A stretch of DNA of 64,000 nucleotides, taken from assembly GCA_903909215.1 (NCBI GenBank), contig CAIVUX010000051.1, positions 1-64,000 on the forward strand, written 5' to 3'. Source of the DNA: an uncultured Ferrovum sp. (GTDB lineage Bacteria; Pseudomonadota; Gammaproteobacteria; Burkholderiales; Ferrovaceae). Position 1 is the stretch's first letter; every line of letters starts with the position of its first letter. Shown here piece by piece: positions 21,154-30,783 of the stretch. The notes under the pieces are model-generated. The model ran no database searches. It saw nothing but the letters and a program-made list of their open reading frames with translations, and was not told where the DNA came from. The position numbers and the translations under genes are program-made.

Positions 21154-22536
21154 CTAGCGCTCACTAATGGCGCGCAGGGTATCCGGTGTGTAAAAGCTAG
21201 AGCTATACACGTTTTCTTTGCTTTCTAGGAAGTACTGCACATCCTTCTTCTGACCTAAGACAGAATAATCAGACATGTAGCGACCGCTTTGCAGGTTGTA
21301 CTGAATGAACGGGTTGTAGGTACAAATACCGCCCAACTCCCAAACCGGAATTTGCCAAGCTTGGCGCACGTTCCACAGCTTGCCGCTGGAATCGTAGTCT
21401 TCTGCAATCAAGATGTTCCAGCTGTCTTCATCCAAGTAGTAGGTGCGTTTCGGTGCACTGTGGCGCATCCCTGCGCGAACGGTGGCTTCCACTACCCACA
21501 CGCGGTGCAACTCATAGCGGCCCAGATCAGGATTCACTTCATCCTTCAGGTAGGCGTCTTTATGTGGAGTATTAAAGTTGTACATCTTGAACGCGTCATG
21601 AGGAATGTAGATCTCCTTTTTGCCGGCCAATTTGTAATCGAAGCGATCTAAGGTGCTCCAGAACATGTTCTGAATGTCCACCATGTACTCGTTCTCGAAA
21701 CCAATCAGCGGTGCATCATACGCGTAGGCCGGTAAGCGGCGTACACGACGTTGCCCGGGGAAGTAATAGCTGGATTCTGCAATCTTATCCAGGTAGCTGA
21801 TGTAAACAAGGGCTTGTCCCACCAAAGCCACTGGTGCGGAGTATTTGTAGTAGCCATACAACTCCACCTTGCCAGAATCCTCTACATTCTTGGCACCCTT
21901 CGCTCCCCATGGGTAAAACTGGGTCAGTTCCCAATCGTAGAACACGTAGTCGTTGGTTCCGCGACGGGGGCTTAATACGCTGCCGCCGTTTTGAAAGGTA
22001 AAGCCCACGCCTGTGGGGCGCAGTTTTTGGTTCCACATGGCTTCAGCGCCATTGGCAGGGATTGGGAAGGGTACGCCGCCGGCCTTGGCATGATCCAAGC
22101 TAAAGCCATCGGCGTTCATCTTGGCTTCTAACGCATTCATCTTGGTGCGCTCTTCCACAGAACTGGGCACTACGCAATTGCGGTGCGATGGATAAACATC
22201 CATACGGTAGTTGGGCACTTGTTTGACCAAGGCCACCTGACCGGGAGTCATTTTGCTGGCGTATTGGTCTACGTTGGCAGGGGTAATTGTGAAGAGGGGT
22301 TTTTCTTCTTTGGTCATCTTAGAAAAGCCAGCGCGTTCTTTGCCCCAGGCCCAACCGGGCAACGCTTCGTCGGCTTTACCGCTCCACGCGGGGATGGTGC
22401 CGTCCTTATTGCCCGCTTTTTCAGCGCCAATAGGCGTCAAATCTTTCCCCAAGCGGTCTGCCTCTTGCTGCGATGCCGCAAATGTCATATCGGCACATAG
22501 TGCTGCCAGTACAAAAATTAGCCATTTCTTACTCAT
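21154..22536 (-). CDS. DUF1329 family exported protein
   Basis: A 460-residue protein with a signal peptide (MSKKWLIFVLAALCADMTFA). The mature N terminus carries the family-typical QQEADRLGKDLTPIGAEKAG and a GTIPAWSG segment. DUF1329 proteins are periplasmic or outer-membrane associated and are encoded with DUF1302 and RND genes. The start at 22536 has a GGGGGG upstream; the longer frame to 22641 is Arg-rich and unlike the family. It is the first gene of the operon, and the 190 bases upstream to 22726 show no other gene. Confidence 0.85.
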   Translation of the reverse strand: MSKKWLIFVLAALCADMTFAASQQEADRLGKDLTPIGAEKAGNKDGTIPAWSGKADEALPGWAWGKERAGFSKMTKEEKPLFTITPANVDQYASKMTPGQVALVKQVPNYRMDVYPSHRNCVVPSSVEERTKMNALEAKMNADGFSLDHAKAGGVPFPIPANGAEAMWNQKLRPTGVGFTFQNGGSVLSPRRGTNDYVFYDWELTQFYPWGAKGAKNVEDSGKVELYGYYKYSAPVALVGQALVYISYLDKIAESSYYFPGQRRVRRLPAYAYDAPLIGFENEYMVDIQNMFWSTLDRFDYKLAGKKEIYIPHDAFKMYNFNTPHKDAYLKDEVNPDLGRYELHRVWVVEATVRAGMRHSAPKRTYYLDEDSWNILIAEDYDSSGKLWNVRQAWQIPVWELGGICTYNPFIQYNLQSGRYMSDYSVLGQKKDVQYFLESKENVYSSSFYTPDTLRAISER

Positions 22537-22726
22537 TTCGCCCCCCGTTCGTAATAACCCATATAAAAAATTTTTAATCGCTTCACGCAGTCGTGCGCAC
22601 GCACCGCGAACAGCGTTATCTAACCATGCGCTTCCCCTCAAATATATTGTTTTAAGGGGTTACTCCCAAATGATTACATTCTATTACGGGGGCAGTGTAC
22701 CTCAAGACGTGCACTGCAGGTGAGGG

Positions 22727-25171
22727 TTACGCGGAAGCCTGGGTCAATGGGGAGCGCTCGCGCCCTCCCAGAATCAGCTGATTAATACGGTCATGGGACA
22801 CGGGTTCGCAAAACAATGAGCCCACGCCATAAGTAAACCCGTAGTACTGCGCCATGGCTAAGGCGTCTTCGTTTTTAATGCCCGATATGACCGCGATAGC
22901 CCCTTGGGATTTCGCTTTAGCGACCATCTCACCCAGTAAGGCTGTTCCGTGTTCGTCCTGCACGCGAGCCAAGTTCACCCGCCATACATCGGCATTGAAT
23001 AACCTCTCGCGCCCTTCTGCCATGAGTATCTTACCGTCCATCACCAACCTTGCTCCCATATGACGCAATTCGAGTAATGCGGCATCGGCAACCGGCGCAT
23101 CAGAGGGGTTATGCCAGGCCTCAATCATGCAGCAATCTGCAGATAGATCGTATTCCTTTAGGGCTTGTTTAAATTCCTCAATCACCGTGGGGTCCGATAA
23201 GCAAGCGATAGGCAGGTTAACGCACACCGCCTCTGGGCAACGATCAGCCAAATCCATCACCCACGCCTTTTTTTGTCGGCATACTTCACGCAACAGCCAA
23301 CGGCTAATGGGAACCAAGAGCTCCATGTCTTCCGCCGCCAATTGAGAGGGCTTAAACTCCAATAGGCCGCGCCGCGGATGGTGCCAATACATGACGGCGT
23401 CCACCCAAGCCAAGGAGCGGGAATCTAACGACACCACGGGCTGAAAGCGGACGCGCAGTGCATTGGCAGTAAAGGCGCCGGCCAAACTAGAATCAATTGC
23501 ACGCCTCCCCAACACATTGGGGTACAGGCCACTATCAGCCAAGGTAATATGCGAGGAACCCAAAAACTTGGCTCGGTGGACGGCCTCTAGAGCGCTTTGC
23601 AACATACCTTGCCCGCCCTCATACCCTGAAATACTCACCGCAATGCCCGCGCTGGCGGTGACGTTAATATCGCCATCCACCATCCGTACGGGGCGCGACA
23701 GGGCCCGTTGCAGCTGCTCGGTTATCTGCATGGCGCGCACCGTGAGCTGAGCGGTACCCATTTCTTCGGTATTTTCAATGGTTCTGGCCGCTACGGGCTC
23801 AGTGTTTTGCAAGACGGGCTCGCTAAGGTCGCTCACCAATAGCGCAAACTTATCGCCACCCAACCAGGCGGTGGTGTTGGCCGGGCGTTGCAATGCCAAG
23901 AGGCGACGCCCCATTTCAACAATCACGCGCTGCGCGGCCTTATCGCCAAAACGCTCGCTAATGTGGCTAAAGTTATCTAAATCCAGATAAATCAACAGGA
24001 AGGGGTAGCCAACAGCTTTGGAATGATGATGCAAATAATCCAGTCGCTCCTCAAAGGTGGCGCGATTGCATAAACCGGTATGGGGGTCGCGAAAAACATG
24101 CTGGCGCGCTTCTTCTTCCTCTTGTTTGCGCGCCGTGATATCGATAATGGAGCCCTCTAAGGCCAGCAACTCGCCTCCTGAGGAATAAACCCCGCGCCCC
24201 TGCTCCCACACCCACTTGGTTTTACCATCTTGGGTGATGATTCGGTACTCCATGTCATAGGGTTGGTTCTGCGTGAGTGCAGTTTGCGTGTGGTGCCATA
24301 CCTGATCACGATGCTCTGGATGAATTAAATCCACGTAGGCCGTTTTCATGTTCTCCACAAAGTCGCAAGCTTCATAGGCGGTCAGCTCAAAGCAACCGTC
24401 ACTGACGTACTCCATGGTCCAATCGCGATCATTGCGGCCACGGTAGAGCATTCCTGGCAAGCGGTCTAATAAGGTGGTCATGGCACGGCCACTGGCGCGC
24501 AATGATTCTTCTGTGATTTTGCGTTGGTTGATGTCGGTAATGGTTCCGGTAATTCCCAGTAGCGCGCCGGTACTAGAGATTTCAGGACGGGCACGCACCT
24601 CCATCCATAAAAAACCACCGTCTGCGGTGAGGAAGCGGGTGTCGTACCAACAGGTTTCTTTGCGCCCACTGGCAAAGTTTTCAAAATGCTCTTGGTTGCG
24701 CAAAATTTCATCGGGGTGCACGGAATCCAAGAATGGGCGGCCCATGCTGCCCACTGCCGTAAAGCCCGTGAGCTGTTCCCATGAAGGATTGAGAAAGGTC
24801 CAACGTCCTTCGCCATCGGTTTGAAAGGCCACATCCACCATACTGTTAATCACCGCGCGGCAACGCGCCTCGTCATCGGAGGGTTGCGCAAAAGGATCTG
24901 TGCTGCGTATGGATTGCAGTGATTGGGTGGCAATGGAGGAGGTATTCTGATCAGCGGCGGCCGTGGGCGTGGCGCCCCCTGCTCGTAACCCGCTCCTGGC
25001 GCGCGCCCAAAAGGGTTTGCTGGACCGGTACAGCACCGCAGCAAAAATACCCAAAAACAATAACCAACCCAAATCAGCCACCCAGCCGGCAGTGGGGCCC
25101 CACCAACGCAGGCTTAAGTCGGCCAGTAAAAATAGCAGTGCCAAAGCAGCTGTCAAATAAAGCGGCAGCAT
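22727..25171 (-). CDS. PAS-PAS-GGDEF-EAL protein with degenerate catalytic motifs
   Basis: An 814-residue membrane protein: two N-terminal helices within residues 1-50, two PAS domains (about 105-225 and 232-352), a GGDEF domain (about 360-530) and an EAL domain (about 550-805). The GGDEF loop reads GGDKF, the EAL motif is replaced by VDAV, and the DDFG motif of active phosphodiesterases reads MDGK. Both activities are therefore doubtful, and a c-di-GMP-binding or purely signalling role is more likely. ATG 25171 follows AGAGG; a TTG at 25189 is less likely. It is transcribed divergently from the NarX-like kinase gene about 100 bases away. Confidence 0.9.
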   Translation of the reverse strand: MLPLYLTAALALLFLLADLSLRWWGPTAGWVADLGWLLFLGIFAAVLYRSSKPFWARARSGLRAGGATPTAAADQNTSSIATQSLQSIRSTDPFAQPSDDEARCRAVINSMVDVAFQTDGEGRWTFLNPSWEQLTGFTAVGSMGRPFLDSVHPDEILRNQEHFENFASGRKETCWYDTRFLTADGGFLWMEVRARPEISSTGALLGITGTITDINQRKITEESLRASGRAMTTLLDRLPGMLYRGRNDRDWTMEYVSDGCFELTAYEACDFVENMKTAYVDLIHPEHRDQVWHHTQTALTQNQPYDMEYRIITQDGKTKWVWEQGRGVYSSGGELLALEGSIIDITARKQEEEEARQHVFRDPHTGLCNRATFEERLDYLHHHSKAVGYPFLLIYLDLDNFSHISERFGDKAAQRVIVEMGRRLLALQRPANTTAWLGGDKFALLVSDLSEPVLQNTEPVAARTIENTEEMGTAQLTVRAMQITEQLQRALSRPVRMVDGDINVTASAGIAVSISGYEGGQGMLQSALEAVHRAKFLGSSHITLADSGLYPNVLGRRAIDSSLAGAFTANALRVRFQPVVSLDSRSLAWVDAVMYWHHPRRGLLEFKPSQLAAEDMELLVPISRWLLREVCRQKKAWVMDLADRCPEAVCVNLPIACLSDPTVIEEFKQALKEYDLSADCCMIEAWHNPSDAPVADAALLELRHMGARLVMDGKILMAEGRERLFNADVWRVNLARVQDEHGTALLGEMVAKAKSQGAIAVISGIKNEDALAMAQYYGFTYGVGSLFCEPVSHDRINQLILGGRERSPLTQASA

Positions 25172-25199
25172 GTGGTAACCTCTAATCAATGGGCGTTAT

Positions 25200-25218
25200 G
25201 AATGTATTTTCAACATTC
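25200..25218. promoter_or_regulatory. Inverted repeat GAATGT-N7-ACATTC in a divergent promoter region
   Basis: Perfect 6-bp arms lie at 25200-25205 and 25213-25218 between the GGDEF-EAL gene and the sensor-kinase gene. Its centre position fits an operator shared by both promoters, perhaps for the adjacent response regulator. The arms are short, so chance is possible. Confidence 0.35.
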
Positions 25219-25272
25219 TAGACCTTTTCATAAGGGCGCGCGCAGAGTCGTGGCGGCCTACGGAGATTCACC

Positions 25273-27069
25273 ATGGTTCAAAAACTAAGTTTACTGGCGC
25301 GACTGCGCCAACACGACTTGCTATGGCGCATGGCGACCGTACTGAGCATTTCATTGCTCATGGCCATGCTAAGCTCCGTGGCCTCATTCATCCTGGCCAA
25401 GCAGGTGCAAGAACATATTGCGCTGTCCAATCAGGTGCAAATTTTACAGGTTCAGCTTAATGGTGTTGCCCGTCAGTTGGCCTCCAGCAAGCCCGACAAC
25501 AGCTTACCCACTCACGTAGGCCTGGTAGATGCCATGCTGGCCAGTCCAGCCTTAGCACTGCTCTCCGCCCACCCCGCCCCCTATCCGCCCACCGTGGCCT
25601 TGCAGCGCCTCACACAAGCCTGGTCGCTACAAGTAAAACCTTTAATTGTTGTAGCAGAGCAGCAACCCACGCATTCATCCAAGCCCTCGCGCAAAGCGCG
25701 CGCCGACAACAGCGCAACCAATGCTGCACCCAACGCATTGGCCGCCGTTGATGAGGTGTTATTGCAAACACAGGTACTAGCACAAGCTCTGGAACAAAGC
25801 GTACGTGACAAGCAATTGGTTATGGGGACGGTGCAACTGGCCTGTTGGGTATTGGCCGCCATCGGTTTTATCATGGCCGGTCTCTACACTCGCCAAGCCA
25901 TTTTGCAACGCAGCCTCATTATTAATGGCCGCCACAATACCCGTGAAATAGCCCGCTCAGAAGAGCGGTTTGTTGAGATTGTGGACCATGTGGATCAGCT
26001 ACTGGCCAAATCGGCTTTGGGAAACGCAACTCTATCGCGCGTTGTTACAGAACTTGAAAACATACCGGGAGTTGCCGCAGGCAGCCTAGAAATAATGGAT
26101 GATTTGGCAGAAACGTGGGGCATTGGGTATAGCATTACCACCGAGAAAGCCACCCTAACGCCGCTGCGCACCACCTTCATTAAGCTTTTGGCGGGCACTC
26201 ACACGCTCGCCACCTACACCCTGCCCGGGTCGTCGGAAATACCTATTTTGGCTTTGAGCGTTCCCATTAAAGACCGCAACCGCATCTTTGGCGTATTGAT
26301 ACTGGAAGCGGAACCCGGGTTTCAATTTGAACCCTGGCACATCCAACTGGTTCGAGTAGTCGCCCGGCAGATTGCCGCTGCCATTGGCGCTGTAAGCGTG
26401 GCCCGGGAAAGCCGTCGCATTGCCCTCATAGAGGAACGCGCTGCCATTGCGCGCGAGCTTCACGACTCTATCGCACAATCTTTGGCTTTCATGAAAATTC
26501 AAATTACTCGCCTGCAGACCTTAATTAACCTGCACCATATCCCCGACGACATGAACTTGGTGGTGAACGATTTACGAGAAGGTCTTAACAACGGCTATCG
26601 CAAGTTGCGCGAATTACTCACCACCTTCCGCGTGAATGTCAGTGCAGCAGGGCTTTCCGCCTCGCTGGAAGAAGCCATTGAAGAATTCCGTGCCCATAGC
26701 GGACTATCATTAACTTTAGACAATCGCTTGCGCGACTGCAAACTCACCGCCAACGAAGAAATTAATATTCTACAAATTGTGCGTGAAGCACTTTCCAACG
26801 TGGTGCGCCACGCCCAGGCCAGTAGCGCACAGGTGGCGCTGGCGTATGATGAGCATATAGTGACGGTGGCTATAGAGGATGACGGAAAGGGTTTTGATAA
26901 CACCGCCAACCCTAAATTTCACCATGGTGCATCCATTATGCAAGAGCGTGTGAGTAGCCTTAATGGCGAGCTGCGCATCGATCCACGCGAAGCCGGTGGC
27001 ACGCGCATACGCTTTAGTTTTACTCCTAGCTCAAACCGCAACCGCGATAAACTTTTATTGGAAGCTTGA
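25273..27069 (+). CDS. NarX-type sensor histidine kinase
   Basis: A 598-residue inner-membrane kinase. A first transmembrane helix lies at about 20-45 and a second at about 180-205, framing a periplasmic sensor region that resembles the NarX/type IV pili sensor type. A GAF-like domain follows (about 240-375), then a HisKA_3 dimerisation domain with phospho-acceptor His397 (ARELHDSIAQS) and an HATPase domain with NVVRHAQA and EDDGKGFD. GGAG precedes the ATG. It pairs with the response regulator one base downstream. The signal cannot be predicted. Confidence 0.92.
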   Translation: MVQKLSLLARLRQHDLLWRMATVLSISLLMAMLSSVASFILAKQVQEHIALSNQVQILQVQLNGVARQLASSKPDNSLPTHVGLVDAMLASPALALLSAHPAPYPPTVALQRLTQAWSLQVKPLIVVAEQQPTHSSKPSRKARADNSATNAAPNALAAVDEVLLQTQVLAQALEQSVRDKQLVMGTVQLACWVLAAIGFIMAGLYTRQAILQRSLIINGRHNTREIARSEERFVEIVDHVDQLLAKSALGNATLSRVVTELENIPGVAAGSLEIMDDLAETWGIGYSITTEKATLTPLRTTFIKLLAGTHTLATYTLPGSSEIPILALSVPIKDRNRIFGVLILEAEPGFQFEPWHIQLVRVVARQIAAAIGAVSVARESRRIALIEERAAIARELHDSIAQSLAFMKIQITRLQTLINLHHIPDDMNLVVNDLREGLNNGYRKLRELLTTFRVNVSAAGLSASLEEAIEEFRAHSGLSLTLDNRLRDCKLTANEEINILQIVREALSNVVRHAQASSAQVALAYDEHIVTVAIEDDGKGFDNTANPKFHHGASIMQERVSSLNGELRIDPREAGGTRIRFSFTPSSNRNRDKLLLEA

Positions 27070-27070
27070 A

Positions 27071-27721
27071 ATGAATATCACTCCTACCCGTATTTTACTC
27101 ATTGACGACCATGCTTTGTTTCGCAAGGGCGTGGCGCAATTGGTGGGCATGGACCCAGAATTAGAAATTGTGGGCGAAGCGGGCTCCGGACGCGAGGGTC
27201 TGGCCTTAGCGCAAACCTTACATCCGGATGTGATTCTCATCGATTTGAATATGAAAGAAATGGACGGCGTTGAAACGGTTAGAGCCATGAAAGCTGCCAG
27301 CATTGAAGCGCGATTCATTATGCTGACCGTCTCTGATAGTGAAGATGATGTGGTAGCCGCCTTGCGCGCAGGCGCACACGGCTACTTACTTAAAGACATG
27401 GAACCCGAAGATCTCTGCGCCACAATTAAAAAAGCTGCTCGTGGCGGCATGGTGTTGGGGGCTAACCTAGCAGACAATTTGGCGCGCGCTCTGGTGGACG
27501 ACAAGCCTCAAGCGGGCGTAACGCCTTCAGGTCTGACCAAACGCGAACAAGAAATTCTAAACCATCTATGTGCCGGCATGAGCAACAAAGCCATTGCACG
27601 GGAGCTTAACATTTCAGACAGCACAGTGAAGGTGCACATCAAACATTTGCTGCGTAAATTTAATTTGAAATCACGCCTTGAAATTGCTGTCTGGGCGCAC
27701 GGTCATAACCTGCAGAAATAA
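27071..27721 (+). CDS. NarL/FixJ-family response regulator
   Basis: A 216-residue DNA-binding regulator with a receiver domain (phosphorylatable Asp58 in ILIDLNM, acidic pair at 12-13, Lys in LKDM) and a C-terminal LuxR-type HTH (LTKREQEILNHLCAGMSNKAIA). The start at 27071 is one base after the kinase stop; the upstream in-frame extension lies inside the kinase gene. It is phosphorylated by the adjacent kinase by inference. Targets are unknown, but the 25200-25218 inverted repeat in its own promoter region is a candidate. Confidence 0.94.
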   Translation: MNITPTRILLIDDHALFRKGVAQLVGMDPELEIVGEAGSGREGLALAQTLHPDVILIDLNMKEMDGVETVRAMKAASIEARFIMLTVSDSEDDVVAALRAGAHGYLLKDMEPEDLCATIKKAARGGMVLGANLADNLARALVDDKPQAGVTPSGLTKREQEILNHLCAGMSNKAIARELNISDSTVKVHIKHLLRKFNLKSRLEIAVWAHGHNLQK

Positions 27722-27756
27722 AAATTGTCGCAAAGAGCGCAACCGTGCAATGACAC

Positions 27757-27786
27757 AAAAAAAGGGGGCCATAGCCCCCTTTTTTA
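27757..27786. terminator. Bidirectional intrinsic terminator
   Basis: An A-tract, the stem GGGGGC-CATA-GCCCCC and a T-tract give a symmetric terminator between the response regulator (+) and the permease (-), which converge here. The stem extends through A/T pairs on both sides. Confidence 0.9.
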
Positions 27787-27787
27787 T

Positions 27788-29476
27788 TTAGTACACCGCA
27801 AGACTATGCCCCACATAAATAACCGTGGCCGCCGCAATCAAGGTGACGTAAGGCCAAATGCCGGCGCTGGAAGTCGCTCCGTCAGCGCTTAAATGAAGGT
27901 CTTCCATCATGGCTGGTGGAAACTGTCCCTTGTCTTGAATGTAATGACGGAACACAAAGATAGGTACTATCAACGCTGCACAACTCAGACCAATTACCAA
28001 TGTACCCGCACCCCAAGTGTCTGCCCCCATTCCCATGAAGAATAAGTTGGCGAAGCCCAATACAGCACCCATGGTGAGCAACCAACCCGGGGCTTTGAAG
28101 GGGCGCTCCCATCTGGGGCGGTCCATGCGGTGAATCCAACCCGCATTCAGGTTTAAGAAACTAAAGGTGATGTAACTGATGTTGGATATGGCCAGCACAA
28201 ACACGTAATCCGACATCAGTAGCAGCAGCAAGTTAAAGACAAAGTTGGTCCACATGGCTCTCGTCGGTGCACCATGGGCGTTTACATGGGACAAGTACTT
28301 AGGCAACCAACCATCCACGGAGGCTTGATACAGCGTGCGTGAAGAACCGGACATGGAGGTCATGAGAGCCAAGAGCAGCGCCAGCACCAACATAATCACC
28401 AGTACGTTTTCAATCCAGCGCGCACCACCCACCATGTGCGACATGGCTTTAGCCACACCCATGCCGCTGTAGATGTCCGGTGCCAGCATGCCGCTATACA
28501 CCGCGGGGGTGGTGATATTACCCGCCGCATCCAGCACCGCAGGAGTCACTAATTCACCTAGCCCTAAGGAACCCTGAAAGGCCAAAGGCACCACGGTAAA
28601 CACCACCAAGCATAAAAGGCCCGAATAAAAAATGGCTCTGAAAGTGTCTTTCTTGGGGTCTTTAAATTCGGAGGCGTAACAAACAGCAGTTTCAAAACCG
28701 TAAGTGGACCAACCGGCAATAAACATACCCCCAGCAATGAGCGTCCAACCCGCCATGTTCCAACTGCCATCCACCACATTACCCACAGCATCATGGGTCA
28801 TGGGCAGCAGCGGCCAGAAATGCACTTTGGGCATATCGCCGGTGAAAAGGGGCACGAAACCAATCAACAGCAAAGGCACCAAACCTGCAATGCCCAACAA
28901 CATGGTGGCCTTGCTAGAACCCAGAATGCCGCCGTTTTGAACTTTAAAAATAACCAGCAGGAGCGCCAAACCCAACAAGAAAGTGGAATTAATACGCAGC
29001 GACAGGCCTTGCTTCAACAAACCCAAATCCAGTAAGGTAATTTGCCACGTATTAATCAGCGCATCAGGAGCGAAGAGCGCGTTTAAGATGTATCCCGCGG
29101 CCAGGCCTGAACCAATAGCCAACACGGGCGACCATGCCATCCAGTTGCACCACACAGAAACGGGGGCCACCAGCTTGCTATAGCGCACCCAGGCAATGGC
29201 GCCATACACCGAAGCACCACCCGACTTATTGGGAAACAGACCCGCAATTTCAGCGTAGGTAAAAGACTGCAAAAAACCAAAGCAAATAGAAACCGCCCAC
29301 ACAATCCATGAGGGTTTACCTACCGTAGCCGCAATGGCGCCGATGGTGAACAACACCAATGCCGGAACACCGCTGGCCACCCAAAATGCGCCGGTCCAAC
29401 TAATTCTGCGTTGTAAGGTGGTTCCGTCCTCAGATGTGGACACTTCCCGCTTAATAATGCCTTCTTCTACGCTCAC
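27788..29476 (-). CDS. APC-superfamily amino acid/amine permease
   Basis: An inner-membrane transporter of 562 residues with about twelve hydrophobic helices and the APC signature near helix 1 (SGVPALVLFTIGAIAA) and a GFETAVCYASEF segment. It is the last gene of the N-methylglutamate operon and may import an amino acid, methylamine or a pathway intermediate; substrate is inferred only from position. The GTG at 29476 was chosen because GAGGAG stands 6 bases before it. A longer frame to 29539 would translate through a REP-like inverted pair and is rejected. Confidence 0.88.
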   Translation of the reverse strand: MSVEEGIIKREVSTSEDGTTLQRRISWTGAFWVASGVPALVLFTIGAIAATVGKPSWIVWAVSICFGFLQSFTYAEIAGLFPNKSGGASVYGAIAWVRYSKLVAPVSVWCNWMAWSPVLAIGSGLAAGYILNALFAPDALINTWQITLLDLGLLKQGLSLRINSTFLLGLALLLVIFKVQNGGILGSSKATMLLGIAGLVPLLLIGFVPLFTGDMPKVHFWPLLPMTHDAVGNVVDGSWNMAGWTLIAGGMFIAGWSTYGFETAVCYASEFKDPKKDTFRAIFYSGLLCLVVFTVVPLAFQGSLGLGELVTPAVLDAAGNITTPAVYSGMLAPDIYSGMGVAKAMSHMVGGARWIENVLVIMLVLALLLALMTSMSGSSRTLYQASVDGWLPKYLSHVNAHGAPTRAMWTNFVFNLLLLLMSDYVFVLAISNISYITFSFLNLNAGWIHRMDRPRWERPFKAPGWLLTMGAVLGFANLFFMGMGADTWGAGTLVIGLSCAALIVPIFVFRHYIQDKGQFPPAMMEDLHLSADGATSSAGIWPYVTLIAAATVIYVGHSLAVY

Positions 29477-29503
29477 TTTGGGCTCCTCAAAATCATTGCG
29501 TAT

Positions 29504-29535
29504 AGGGGTCAGACCCCCCCAGGGGTCTGACCCCT
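29504..29535. repeat. REP-like inverted pair of GGGGTCAGACCCC
   Basis: AGGGGTCAGACCCC at 29504-29517 and AGGGGTCTGACCCCT at 29521-29535 form an inverted pair with a 3-base spacer. It fills the 66-base gap between the GcvT-like gene and the permease. The left copy is preceded by TAT, giving the 16-mer shared with 3206 and 55715. Confidence 0.85.
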
Positions 29536-29542
29536 TCACCTA

Positions 29543-30646
29543 TTATGCTCCGCGCTTTTTCTTTTCAGGATCATCAAAGGGCAAGGGATGCGCGGTTGCT
29601 GTGCATTGTATCTTAGGTCCGCGCACTTCTAACTTAACGCCCTCTTTGGCGTATTCAGGCTTCACTTTAATAATGGCCAATGATTTTTTGAGAATAGTGG
29701 AATACATGGGGCCGGTGATTTTGCCCACTTCTTTGCCATCGGCAAAGAGCAAGGCGCCCGATTCGGTGGGTTGATCGGTATCGGCAATCAAACCATAGAG
29801 CAATACTTTTTCTTTACCCATGCGCGCCATGAGGGCCGCCTTACCACGGTACTCGGCGGTTTTCTTTTTAGAAACCGCAAAGCCCAAACCGCATTCCCAA
29901 GCATCGTTCTCTTCGGTCATGTCGTAGGGGTAGAAGAATAAGGCTGATTCCACACGCACCATGTCCAAACAATTAAACGAACAAGGAAGAATACCGATGG
30001 ATTTTCCTTTTTCAAGGATGTTGTCCCAGATGTGTCCCACATCATCGCCTTTGGCAAAAATTTCGTAGCCCCGCTCGCCGGAATAACCGGTGCGAGAAAT
30101 CATGCAATGGCGGCCAAACAAGGTAGTGGATACTTGATGAAAATATTTCAATGATTTGAGATCAAATGGCGTGTATTCATTTAAGAAATGGACCGCCCGG
30201 GGGCCTTGCAACGAAATGTTGTGCAAGTCGTCATCAAACAAGATGCTGACGTTGCGCCCTTCTGCGGATTTGGTGAGTTGCGTTAAGGCGGTACCGCTGC
30301 CATGCACCATGATCCAGTTGTTGGGTGAGATGTGATACATGATGCAGTCATCGGTGAAACCGCCGTTGTCATCGCAGATGACGGCATAAGCAGACTTTCC
30401 TGGGTAGATAAGGTTAAGATCGCGGGTGCAGACATGATTCAACACGGCCAATGCATCAGGGCCTGTGATATGGACTTTGCGCAAACCCGACACATCAAAC
30501 AAACCAGCCACATTGCGCACAGCGCGATGCTCGGCGTTCACGTCCTGGGCATAGGCCCAAGCGGTATCCATGCCGTTCCAATCGCCCAAGGGCGAGCCCA
30601 ATGCGCGGTGACGCGCAGCCAGTACTGATTGTCTTGGGGAAGCCAT
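29543..30646 (-). CDS. GcvT-family aminomethyltransferase/demethylase
   Basis: A 367-residue protein of the glycine-cleavage T-protein fold, which transfers methyl or methylene groups from substrates to tetrahydrofolate. The family segment with the catalytic acidic residue is visible as NGGFTDDCIMY (about 94-104), and SRTGYSGERGYEI and DMVRVESALFFY are conserved blocks. Glycine-cleavage H and P genes are absent, so it is probably a dedicated C1 transferase. Its position downstream of the N-methylglutamate genes and folD suggests moving C1 units of methylamine origin onto THF. Similarity to the DMSP demethylase DmdA is only at fold level. GGAGA precedes ATG 30646. Confidence 0.82.
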   Translation of the reverse strand: MASPRQSVLAARHRALGSPLGDWNGMDTAWAYAQDVNAEHRAVRNVAGLFDVSGLRKVHITGPDALAVLNHVCTRDLNLIYPGKSAYAVICDDNGGFTDDCIMYHISPNNWIMVHGSGTALTQLTKSAEGRNVSILFDDDLHNISLQGPRAVHFLNEYTPFDLKSLKYFHQVSTTLFGRHCMISRTGYSGERGYEIFAKGDDVGHIWDNILEKGKSIGILPCSFNCLDMVRVESALFFYPYDMTEENDAWECGLGFAVSKKKTAEYRGKAALMARMGKEKVLLYGLIADTDQPTESGALLFADGKEVGKITGPMYSTILKKSLAIIKVKPEYAKEGVKLEVRGPKIQCTATAHPLPFDDPEKKKRGA

Positions 30647-30783
30647 TTGCGTACTCTCCTGTTTAAAAATGAATTTCCATAGGCCTATGAGGACCCGTAT
30701 AAAATTTTGGTCAAAACGCCATTTTATCGTTTCGGCTCTTCATGATGCCCCAGCACCCTTCAACCCGCTATCCGTCAGGGGGG

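Noticed and set aside
29477-29539. N-terminal extension of the permease through the repeat pair
   Set aside because: It would translate the inverted GGGGTC repeats, while a GTG with a well-placed GAGGAG begins at 29476.
29543-30646. DMSP demethylase DmdA
   Set aside because: Similar length and fold, but the conserved blocks differ from DmdA as I recall it and no DMSP genes are near.
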